Positions 1-9,405 of a stretch of 64,000 nucleotides of DNA are shown in pieces. The DNA comes from Pestalotiopsis fici W106-1 (Eukaryota > Ascomycota > Sordariomycetes > Amphisphaeriales > Sporocadaceae): the NCBI RefSeq assembly GCF_000516985.1, contig NW_006917093.1, positions 3,782,001-3,846,000 on the forward strand. Reading direction: 5' to 3'. The notes under the pieces were generated by a model. The model was given only the letters and a program-made list of their open reading frames with translations, ran no database searches and was not told where the DNA came from. How positions within the stretch are numbered: position 1 is the first letter of the stretch; each line of letters begins with the position of its first letter. The translations under genes were made by a program, and so were the position numbers.

Positions 1-855
1 TGCATGTTATTATATCATAATGGCAAATCAATAACTCAATGTCACCCTCAAGGCCATTATCTGAAAGTTTTGTAGCTAATCTTTGCCAAGGCAAGTTATA
101 ATTATTCAAATACCACCGACACTGATAGCAAATGCCTGAATGCTCCATTATTATGGTTGACCGTGTACGAGTCATACTGATTTTCCGGATCGGCTCACTG
201 ATAAGGAAGAACCAGGTCCTAGGACTGCGCCGCACGTCCAAGACGCTCATTGTTCCAAATTTCAAGTATACCGCCGTCGACGGGCTGGGGGAGTGGGACA
301 GCTGCAACGGCACCCCGATGGAGCCTCCGATGCGATTTATACTGATCGGGATGTCGGAAGATCCGACGGATACCCGAAAGATCTCGGCTTTATACTTAGG
401 TCCGAAGAGGTGCCGGATTCTTTTCCTTGCTAGGGGCAGTAAGAAAAAAAATAGAAAAGGTTTCCACTCTCGTGTCTCCACCACACAGAAAAACAAGTGG
501 ATTATGGCCACTATGGGTGCTCACGATTCGCTCAAACTTCCTTGGGCCTGTTGGCTATTAAGGTCCAAGCACTTTTGGCGAGCCTCGAGATGGCATCATC
601 GGAACCGAGCCGGCTTCACGTCGGAGGCGAAAGGGGAAGAGGTTTTCAACCTGCATGGACAAAATTTTATTGTTCTTGATTTTGAAAGATATTCAGAATG
701 CTGACGGTGAAAGCCAGCCCTTGAAATCAAAAGACTGCAAAGTCTTCAGATAAGATACGGGCCACGGCTTATGCCCAGTCCTGTGGGAAAACAATCTTCC
801 TGAAATCCAGATTCTGGGCAGGTGAGAGCAAGAAAGACAAGAGAAGGAGAGAAAA
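1..855. other. Intergenic region upstream of the first MFS gene
   Basis: I see no gene that I can support here. A 190-codon open frame on the plus strand (132-704) has no recognisable domain, is rich in rare residue combinations and looks like chance. The region probably holds the promoter of the transporter starting at 856. It contains a CGG-N5-CCG palindrome at 353-367, listed separately, and several other CCGA/TCGG half sites between 185 and 425. Confidence 0.5.
353..367. promoter_or_regulatory. CGG-N5-CCG palindrome (possible Zn2Cys6 site)
   Basis: The 15 bases read GTCGGA-AGA-TCCGAC, a perfect inverted repeat of six bases around a three-base centre. Inverted CGG triplets are the classical target form of binuclear zinc cluster regulators. 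It lies about 490 nt upstream of the transporter start at 856, and a Zn2Cys6 gene lies at 5853-8213. That this regulator binds here is inference only. Confidence 0.3.
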
Positions 856-2598
856 ATGTCAAGTCGACAACGAGAGGCCGAAAAGGGTCTACACGACCAG
901 ACGGAGATATTGCCCAAGGCAAAGCTTCTCATTGTGATTTCCGCTCTCTCGTTGACGCTTCTCATCACCTTTATTGACCAAAATGGCATCGGTGTCACGC
1001 TACCCACCATCGCCGAGGACCTCGACGCGGCCAATACCATTTCCTGGGCGGGCACGTCGTCCCTGATCGCCAACACGACGTTCCAGATGCTCTACGGCCG
1101 CCTGTCGGATATTTTCGGCCGCAAGGTCGTCTACCCTGTGTGCCGTGGGCCTGCTGTCCATTGCGGCGCTCCTGTGCGGTCTCTCCCGGAACGCCGCCAT
1201 GTTCTACGTCTTTCGGGGCGTCGCGGGCATTGGCGGCGGCGGCGTCACCAACCTGTCCATGATTATCCTGTCCGACATTGTGACCCTGGAGCAGCGCGGC
1301 AAGTATCAGGGCATCATTGGCGCCTTTGTCGGGCTCGGCAACGTGTGCGGCCCCTTTCTCGCCGCCGGCTTCATCTCGCGGACCACGTGGCGCGCCTTCT
1401 TTTGGATGATCTCGCCCCTGGCGGCCCTCGTGGGCGCCGTGGCCTGGTGGTTGCTGCCCACCAAGGCCCCGGCGGCCGGGTTTCAGGAGAGCGTCAAGAA
1501 GATTGACTATGCTGGCGTCTTGACCTCGTCCATTGGCGTCATCTTTATCTTGATTCCAATCAGTGGCGGTGGCTCGTATTTTCCCTGGGAGTCCCCCCTG
1601 GTGATCAGCATGCTGACCATTGGCGGCTTGTCTTTTGTCCTTTTCATCTTGGTGGAGTGGAAGTTTGCCAAGCTCCCAATGATGCCGTGTAAGTCCCGGG
1701 AAACACACTGCAAACACATCAACCTTGCCGCGGAATGGAGAGCTAATTGCAGAGTGTAGTGATGATTTTCAAGAATCCAGTAATAAGGGTAATGCTTTGC
1801 CAGAGCTTCCTGTTTGGTGCCGTCTACCAATCCTACCTGTACTATCTACCCTTGTACTTTCAAAACGTCAAGGGATACTCTGTCATTGTTTCAGCCGCTT
1901 TTACCGCCTGCCTGGTTTCCTTCCAGGCCAGCTTTTCGATTCTTGCCGGACAGTATATCTCAAGAATGAAACGGTACGGAGAGATCATCTGGGTTGGCTT
2001 TGGATCCTGGACTCTCGGATCCGGGCTCATGCTTTACTACAAGCGTGACACGCCGCCGGGCCTGATTGTCATCCCTTTGATCTTTGTCGGCATCGGAGTG
2101 GGCTTCATCTTCCAGCCCACGCTGGTTGCGTTCCAGGCGCACGTACCCAAGTCCAAGCGGGCCGTCATTGTATCGAACCGAAACTTCTTCCGATGTGCGG
2201 GAGGCGCCTGCGGACTGGCCATTTCGGCCGCCGTCTTGCAAGCTGCGCTGCGGGCCAATTTGCCCGCCGAGTACAGCTATCTCGCCGAGGACACGTATTC
2301 GTTGCCGAAACTCGAAGGACCGGGCTACGACGCTGTCCTCGATGCTTACATGGCCGCCAGCCGTGCCGTGTTCATCTTGCAGGTGCCTCTGATTGGCACT
2401 TGTCTGCTTGGGTGTTTCTTTGTTCGCGACCGGGGATTGCAACCTCCAAAGGAGCCAGGTGAAGATAGCAGTGCTGATACATCCGCACAGGTCACTGTGC
2501 AACAGCAAGAACCGGACGCGGCCGCCGAGGAAGGAAAGGTTGCGCACGAACCGAAAGAAGCCTTTGTTGGTAAAGACATGTCCACGACCAAGATATGA
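856..2598 (+). CDS. MFS multidrug efflux transporter (DHA2/14-TMS type), frameshifted
   Basis: The product is a major facilitator superfamily exporter of the fungal drug:H+ antiporter type, expected in the plasma membrane. The ATG at 856 opens a hydrophilic N-terminus followed by hydrophobic helices and the motif-A-like GRLSDIFGRK near residue 85. Protein similarity then jumps to the +1 frame: after GRKVVY (Tyr codon 1132-1134) the family sequence continues as LCAVGLL in the other frame, so one C too many sits in the CCC run at 1134-1136. There is no room for an intron. A second splice is needed after LPMMP. Only intron 1687-1754 (GTGTAAGT...CAGAG) keeps the downstream frame; the better-looking pair 1689/1752 gives an immediate stop. 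Removing one base gives about 557 codons, a normal size. It may be a recent pseudogene or a sequence error. Confidence 0.75.
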
Positions 2599-3321
2599 TT
2601 ACCAAGACTTTATAGACTCTTTCTTTTCATTCTAGATGTTTACAGATCATATAGATTATAGATTCAGAGATGGATGACGAAGTAGAGATTATGACCCAGT
2701 TCAATTCATTATGTAGCAAGCACAGCGTGAAATTTATTTTATTTTGAAATGATCAAACTCTTTTCTTTTTTTTTTTGTGAGCAATAACTAGGAAAGAACA
2801 GAGGCGCTTGAATAGAACATCGAATCATGCAAATATCAAAACTCCCTGCCATTTTATCAAGAACGTGAATAGTTGTGCAAGCAATAGGCATCGGATGATG
2901 CGTCGGCTTGTCGGAGGTGAGGTCTTTAATCGGAGTAGACGGAGCCTCCGAAACCCCACCTCAGCCAGTGGTGCAAAGCAATATTTGGTACTATAAACGA
3001 CTATTTGCTGTCATCTCTATAGTAGAGAGCCAATGATACGACCGAGAATACTATTATGCATTAAATCGACTGAGGACGACGGGTGACCTCTTCCACATCT
3101 CTCAGGTATTGGCGGAGAAATGCGGCCAGTTCCGAGAACGGAATCTATTCAGAGTACTCGATTTCAAGTGATTCGGGAGCGAGGCGAGGTTTTACTCATA
3201 AAAGGCCTCTGACCCCAGGCTGTGTCCTCATCCCGCTGCTCGGTTGCTTACTGCCATTATTCAAAAGTGTCATTTAGCGCCTGGTCACGTTTATTCATTC
3301 TCGTTCATCCAAGTTCTCATA
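2599..3321. other. Intergenic region between MFS and deacetylase genes
   Basis: No gene is visible. The region must hold the transporter terminator and the promoter of the deacetylase. An A/T-rich stretch with a poly-T run lies at 2761-2777, and a TATA-like CATAAAAGG lies near 3197, about 125 nt before the deacetylase ATG. Confidence 0.5.
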
Positions 3322-4518
3322 ATGGTGCATATTGAGGAAAGCCTACAAGTCCCTCGTGACTTTGAGGGTAAGCTAGCAACCAATCCCCCTGTGGCAAGTA
3401 GAGACGCAATTGATTAACAACTTCGGAAAGGATTTGGAGAAGAAGGATTCGACCCAAAATGGCCCAACGGCGCGAAGATTGCCGTCTCATTTGTCTTGAA
3501 TTATGAGTACGTTGTCTCGTCATATGTGATGAATTAGCCGGACCATCCATGCTGACATGATCCATCTACAGGGAGGGTGGCGAGCGCTCCGTTCTCGATG
3601 GCGACGGCATGTCGGAGCCCTACCTCTGGGAGAAGGGCGCATCGGGGGGCTACCGGGAGAATGCGCGGTACATCAATGCCGAGCACGACTTTGAGTACGG
3701 GAGCCGAGCGGCGTCGTGGCGCATCATGCGGCTGTTTCGCGAGTTTGGGTGGAATTTCACCACCTATGCCGTCGCCGTGGCGCTGCAGCGGAACCCCAAA
3801 TTTGCGCGCGCCCTCGTCCGCGACGGCCACGAGGTCGCTGCTCACGGTCTGCGCTGGATCGATACCTGGGACTACTCTCTCGAGGAGGACAAGGAGTACA
3901 TTCGCAAGGCCATTTGTCTGATCAAGGAGGTCACGGGCGAGTTCCCAGTCGGCGCCTACTTTGGACGTGGAACCCCTCAGACGTGAGTTTTATGCCCACT
4001 CGTTATTGGTATCCTTTTTCTTCATTCTGTAAGCTGACATGAACAAAAACAACAACAGACACATGCTCTTTCCAGAGGTGTGGAAAAGTGTTGGCGCCGA
4101 CTTCCTGTGGTCATCGGAGTGCTACAATGACGACGTGCCGTACTGGCTTGACCTGCCGCAAGAGAAGAATCTCCCAGACGAAGAGAAGAAGGGGATGCTC
4201 CTGATCCCGTACAACTACGACTGCAACGACGGCAAATTCCACATGTCGCCCGGTTTCGGAAGCTCAGTGGCCGAGACATACGAGCAGTACCTCAAGAACA
4301 CGTTTGACTGCCTATATCGCGAGGGCGGCAAGCTCATGAACATTCCCCTGCACACGAGGATCATTGGCAAGCCCGGCCGATCAGAAGCACTTAGAAAGTT
4401 CATGCAATACATCTCGGAAAAGGAAGGGGTTTGGGTGACTACGAGGAGGGAGATTGCCAAGCATATGCACGAAAAGTTTCCATACAAACCCAATGGGGCG
4501 TGGATACCAGAGAATTGA
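3322..4518 (+). CDS. PuuE/NodB-like polysaccharide deacetylase family protein
   Basis: Four exons (3322-3367, 3431-3506, 3572-3982, 4059-4518) join to an exact 331-codon frame (330 residues). All three introns are GT-AG and 52-76 nt long. The protein is a cyclic-imidase/NodB-fold member of the PuuE branch: NYEEGGE replaces the TFDDG of true chitin deacetylases, followed by EYGSRAASWR and GHEVAAHGLRWID. In bacteria PuuE acts as an allantoinase in urate breakdown. In fungi such proteins are usually labelled polysaccharide deacetylase and the substrate is unknown, so a ureide or amide hydrolase is as likely as a chitin deacetylase. There is no signal peptide, which argues for a cytosolic enzyme. 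The ATG at 3322 is chosen because it leads into the conserved PRDFEGFGEEG start. Confidence 0.82.
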
Positions 4519-5852
4519 AGCAAAAAGTCACGTATGTTTTTGTGATCTGATGCTGGAGATAGATAGAGATACTATGCTAGCCTAGGAGAAGTAGTGGATC
4601 ATGATGCTATCTGACTAGGTACGCGTGTAATACTACTACTCCCCTACTCATATGATGATACGACTATCTAAGATCACCAACACAAGTTCTCTACTTTTTT
4701 TGACAATCCTTGTTGGCTCGAGATCATTCGAAAGAAGATCAACACTCAAAGTATCGTACAATGCAATGCAAACCTCTCTTATTTTGGCAAGGCTGGTTGG
4801 GTTGCTTGATGGATTGAGCGTAACGTCACGCCAGTAGTACCCAGGTAAGGTTTAAGTTACTGATAGGATCGGTCTGATCGGCAAAGTGCCCAAAAATGCC
4901 GGCAGGCAAAAGGAAGAGATAGTAGGTAGCTCGCAGATAACGCAGTCCAACCCCCAAACCTCCCCCCCAATGCTGGCTCTCCCCTCCCCGGCGCTCACCG
5001 GCGTAGTTGATTTGACTGATCTGACTGATTTGATTGCAGTGAAGCACTGCGATAGGTTGCACGTGTGTTACTGTGCATACTGATTGATAATGAGATTCTC
5101 ATTCTCCTCCAACACGTACGTACAATCGTACAGATTTGACAGTTGTACGCGAGAAATCATCATGCAAGTGCTCCCTCCCTTTATCACGAGATATGACCCC
5201 GAAACAGGACGTCACATTTAATGTATTATCGGCAGTCTGGCCTGTCCTTTGCGGGGTGAGGGAAGAATGCCGGGGGGTCGGTAGTGGACTGGGATTCTGG
5301 AGCATCACCATTTTAGCAGCAAGGCATACATACACAGCAGTAGCAAATGCACATCAGTTTTTGACATCCCCAACCAATACTGGACGAAAATGAAAGGAAC
5401 CCCTCTCATTAGTTCTACCACCAAAGGCACACCTACAGATGGACCATCCAACACCAAACACACACACACACACACACATACACACCCAAACGCGGGTCTC
5501 GCATCGGCAATGCTGCCGCTAACGGGTAGAAGCCTCCGACGGTCCATCGGTAGAGTCGGTGGGCCCGACCGAAAGTCCCAACGAGGGCGTGATGCGACAA
5601 AATGACTAAAACCATGGAACAGCATAACCAGGGCCCCCGATTGCGCCAGAGAGGGCGAACGCCATGGCAATATGTATTGTCGGACATCCGCTTCTCTCAC
5701 GCTCTCTCTAGAATATGGAAGGCAAAGTAAAAGTCGATTGTTGCTATGACCAGTCTATTCCACGATCCCGCCGCCCCCCCGCTACCCTAATAAGACTATA
5801 GTCTAAAAAAAGAAGAACCAAGAAAGAGAGAAAGTGGAAGCTTATTAATAAT
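4519..5852. other. Intergenic region upstream of the Zn2Cys6 regulator
   Basis: I see no coding sequence. The stretch carries a CA microsatellite at about 5457-5478, a run of C at 5774-5780 and purine-rich sequence just before the regulator start. It presumably contains the regulator's promoter. Confidence 0.5.
5457..5478. repeat. CA dinucleotide microsatellite
   Basis: About ten tandem CA units are followed by an interrupted TACACA tail. It is a simple sequence repeat in non-coding DNA. Confidence 0.8.
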
Positions 5853-8213
5853 ATGTCTACTGTACGGCAAGGCCCGATGTTGTCACCGACAGCCACGGAA
5901 GCCCCTCCCCCAAACCCGAGAAAGAGAGGTCGGACTGCGTGTACAAGGTATGTAGGAATGATAGTCTATACATTTTTTTCGTATCTGGCTCGGATATGAT
6001 ACGTATATCTTCGGGCCCTTGGATCCAGAAAAACAACAAAACAGTCCAATCATTTTTCTTCATTTTCTTGCATATCTCAAAGCGCTGACGCTTGTTTGAA
6101 TTATTTAGATGTAAAAACCGTAAACAAAAGGTATAATTGGTCGCCGCCCCACGTGTTTTTTGGTATTATTATAGTCTCCGCTGGGAGAGCCTTGGAAACT
6201 ATACATATACTTATACGCATATCCGAACCACTATAGTGCGACGACCAGTGGCCTATATGCTCCAACTGTCGAAAGGCGGGAACGCCGTGCGACAAGACGG
6301 CCGTCACTGAGGATGAGCCGCCGGCAGCGTATGGACCACCTCCTCCACACGGAAACGCCCAGGGGCTCTGTAGCTGAACTGCGACCTAGGTACACACGCG
6401 CGCTCGAGGAGAGGGTCGCCTTTCTCGAGACAGCCCTGAACGAAATGGCCAGCGGCCAGCCCATGGACGAGCCGCCGCCAGCAAAGAGGCCGGCACTGTC
6501 GGCGCAGCACAATGCGCTCGGCGAGGTTGTCGAGCTGCTGTCCATGGGCAACTTTGAGGCACCCGCCTACATCGGGTCGTCCTCTGGCCTGAACCTCGCC
6601 CTGAACCTGGGCGAGATGGTGCAGGCTACCGTATGGAACAAGGCGCTCCCCATTCACAAAAACAGGAGGGAGAGTACGGCCAGTGCGTCGGACAAGGCGG
6701 GATCTCATGCCATAACGATGCAAGAATTGGTTGCCCATAGTGCCGAACCTCCGACTGACACACTTGGCCACAATATTTTGACAGCCTACTTTCACCAAAT
6801 CCACCCGCGGTATCCCTTCTTGGACCCAGAAGAGGTCTGGGCATTGCACCGAGATAGGATGGTTCTGTCCTCGACGCCAGTACCGAATCTGACCAAGGCC
6901 CAACGCTTTGGTGTCTTTAAGCTATACATGGTATATGCCATTGGCGCCATGTTGCTTCAGTTGACAGAAAAACACACAACGTCGCCACCAGAAGTGAGTA
7001 CCTAGCTGATTGCGACATGAGATTGCAAAGAAATGCAACTAACATACTTTATCAGAGTTATTACATGACCGCCTTACAACACACATTTGCTGCAAGGGAG
7101 TCACGTACTACGCAGAATATCGAAGCCATGACCCTGCTCGTCATATACCACCTACGCTCCCTGTCGAGTTTTGGTATATGGTACATGATAGGGCTGGCAA
7201 TGAGGACGGGCATTGATCTGGGCCTGCACCGCAAGCAATCAGAGACTCACTTTGACCACGCCACGGTGCAAATGAGGCGGCGGCTCTTCTGGAGCGTCTA
7301 CTCACTCGAACGCACCATTGCGATATCCATGGGGCGACCGTTTAGCATTCCCGACCGGGTCATTGACGTGGAGCTGCCCGACGACGAGCCGGCAGCCAAC
7401 TCTCCTGCTTCCCCGGGCGGCGCCCCGGTCAAGCAAAACTCCATGACGTGCGCGCTGCTGCTCTTCAAGCTGCGGCGCATCGAGTCCAGGATCCAGCACT
7501 CCATCTACCGAGCCGACAAGCCGCTGTCGTCGCTCACGTCCAAGATGGACCGTTTCTACCAGGATCTCGAGGCGTGGAAGGTGGAATTGCTGGCGAGCCT
7601 GTCGGGGGCCGAGACAAACTATCCGCTCTTGCACTACCACCGGGCGCTCCGCCTGCTGGTGCAGCCGTTCCTGGCGCTGCTGCCGCCGACGGACCCGTAC
7701 TACACGCTGTGCATGCGGGCGTCGGGCGACGTGTGCCAGGCGCACAAGAAGCTGCACCAGACGCTCGACTATGGGCACTCGTTTATCGCGGTGCAGACCG
7801 TCTTTGTATCGGGCATTACGCTGCTCTACGGGCTGTGGACGCAGCTGCACGCCGTGTGGTCCGTGACCTTGGCCAACGACATCCGGGCGTGCTCGCTGGT
7901 GCTCTTCGTCATGGGCGAGCGGGCGCCCTGGGTGCGCAAGTACCGCGACGCCTTTGAGCTCCTGGTCAATGCCACCATGGAGAAGCTCCAGAGCGGCGAC
8001 GGGCGGCTGGCCGAGACGGCGGCGGCGCAGGTCAATGCGGCGAGCTCAAACAAGGTGTGGACGCCGACCGACGGCGCTTCCAAGCCATCCCCGGGCGGCG
8101 ACCAGGAGGCATGGCGTGTGGTGGCCGAGTTGGCCAACTGGATAGATCAGGATGAAGGTTCGCCAGTGTGGATGCCAGACTTTGAGACTCTGCAGAGTCT
8201 AGGGCAATTGTAG
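5853..8213 (+). CDS. Zn2Cys6 transcription factor with fungal_trans (MHR) domain
   Basis: Five exons (5853-5947, 6109-6130, 6237-6328, 6390-6993, 7056-8213) give an exact 657-codon frame (656 residues). The zinc cluster spans the first three exons. Exon 1 supplies RTACTR, the 22-nt exon 2 supplies CKNRKQK, and exon 3 supplies CDDQWPICSNC and the last Cys of TPCDK, so all six cysteines are in register. A short linker and a likely coiled coil (YTRALEERVAFLET) follow, then the middle homology region with HPRYPFLDPEE and an RRRLFWSVYSLER segment. It is a nuclear DNA-binding regulator. Its place between two MFS genes suggests it may control one or both (inference). The intron before the micro-exon has a good branch site (GCTGAC, 6084-6089). 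Confidence 0.9.
6109..6130 (+). other. 22-nt micro-exon inside the zinc cluster
   Basis: This exon encodes the third base of an Arg codon plus seven residues, CKNRKQK, that form the core of the CxxCRxRKxKC half cluster. It is bordered by TTTAG before and GTATAA after. Leaving it out removes the second Cys and the basic DNA-contact residues. The two flanking introns are 161 and 106 nt. Confidence 0.85.
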
Positions 8214-8366
8214 GAGGACCCTTTTTTTACGCACGACTACCATTAACGCCTATTATTACCATTGTAGTCAATTGTAGCATATTGGAATAGTGTGAAATAC
8301 TACTTTTGTCAGATTTGGAGAAAAACTAGTAGAAAGCGGTACATCATATATGGTAGTGGACGTCAT

Positions 8367-8384
8367 CTCGGTGCGGACACCGAG
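8367..8384. promoter_or_regulatory. CGG-N8-CCG inverted repeat
   Basis: CTCGGTG and CACCGAG form perfect seven-base arms around CGGA. This is an inverted CGG pair, the form bound by many Zn2Cys6 dimers. It lies just after the Zn2Cys6 gene and about 1 kb before the MFS start at 9406. Binding is not shown. Confidence 0.35.
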
Positions 8385-8410
8385 GATTCGGAAATAAAAT
8401 AGCAGTCGGG

Positions 8411-8425
8411 TTCCGGAGTCCGGAA
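8411..8425. promoter_or_regulatory. CGG-N3-CCG palindrome
   Basis: TTCCGGA and TCCGGAA form a perfect seven-base palindrome around one G. It contains CGG-AGT-CCG and sits 26 nt after the preceding inverted repeat. Two such palindromes so close together suggest a regulatory element, but its function is inference. Confidence 0.35.
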
Positions 8426-8606
8426 GTATGGATGTACAACTCGGAGCCGCGTCTGCTAGAAAGTAGTGGTTAAACCCGAGGCATGACGGCTCATAACGGC
8501 TATACGGAATACCTACACCCTATTAGTCAAACACACCTCCATCTTGCTAATTGTAGAGACATTAATCAGCGGGCATCTTTTGATCTGATAAAAGGCGCCG
8601 AGAGTT

Positions 8607-8607
<1 letters not shown>

Positions 8608-8642
<35 letters not shown>
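8608..8642. repeat. CA dinucleotide microsatellite
   Basis: About seventeen uninterrupted CA units lie in the intergenic region before the second MFS gene. The tract is likely to vary in length between strains. Confidence 0.85.
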
Positions 8643-8645
<3 letters not shown>

Positions 8646-9320
8646 ACACACGTCTTACCTAGCTCACAAACCTTGCTGGGAAATTCTGGGCAAAGTCTGA
8701 GTCAAGAATGGGAATCTTTGGCCGGCACTGGGAAACCGACTAACCAAGAATTTGGAAGGCAAAAGGGAAACCTGGCTTATCAACTGCCCCTGGGGGCAAT
8801 AAATCGCCCGAAGCGTCTTTGGTAGCATTGACTGCGGGTGTCAAGGTGTTCCCTTTTGGCACTTTCGCCTTACCAGGCGCCCGCTCAATGTTGCCGTGCC
8901 TGGTCGATCCCTTAATCGCCAAGTGACCCGCATTACCAAATCCAACTGTCATTCCCGTAATCCCGGATCCACGCAAAACGGCCCGCGTCTATTTTGGAAA
9001 GGAAAAGAGAGAGAGAAAAATAACCTTTTCTTCCTCAAACACGGAGAGACAGAAAAAGATAGGCAATCTAGTCCTTGTCTGATTCTTTGCTTACTGATGA
9101 TTATTACACTTTGAAGCCACGCGAGAGCTGAACGAGCTACTCCAATTTGTCCAACGTTGAACAAGCTTTCGCTCATCGCCTCTATTTTAGTACCCGGGGA
9201 TTTATCATAGGCACACGACACTACGGTTCTGCTTAGTCCCCAAGGTTTTCTTTGGTACGGAATTAGATGCTGCTATAATCCGGTGCCGATTGGAAAAAGA
9301 GCCGTGGCGCAACTCGCGCA

Positions 9321-9326
9321 TATAAG
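9321..9326 (+). promoter_or_regulatory. TATA-like element of the second MFS gene
   Basis: TATAAG occurs about 85 nt before the ATG at 9406, a plausible distance for a fungal core promoter with a short leader. There is no other support. Confidence 0.25.
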
Positions 9327-9405
9327 TCCTCGAGATTTGGCGCAAATCCATCAATAGCCAGGAAGGAACTTTTTCGAGTCTCAAAAAGACTGCCCTCAAG
9401 AAGCA

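Larger units (their letters stand above)
8214..9405. other. Intergenic region between regulator and second MFS gene
   Basis: No gene is visible. The region holds two CGG-type palindromes (8367-8384 and 8411-8425), a long CA microsatellite (about 8608-8642) and a TATA-like element at 9321. It is most likely the promoter of the transporter starting at 9406. Confidence 0.5.

Noticed and set aside
132..704. 190-codon frame at the left edge
   Set aside because: No domain, no similarity pattern, odd composition; likely chance in promoter DNA.
8608..8642. CA tract considered as a CRISPR-like or tandem gene feature
   Set aside because: Plain dinucleotide microsatellite without spacers, in a eukaryotic genome.
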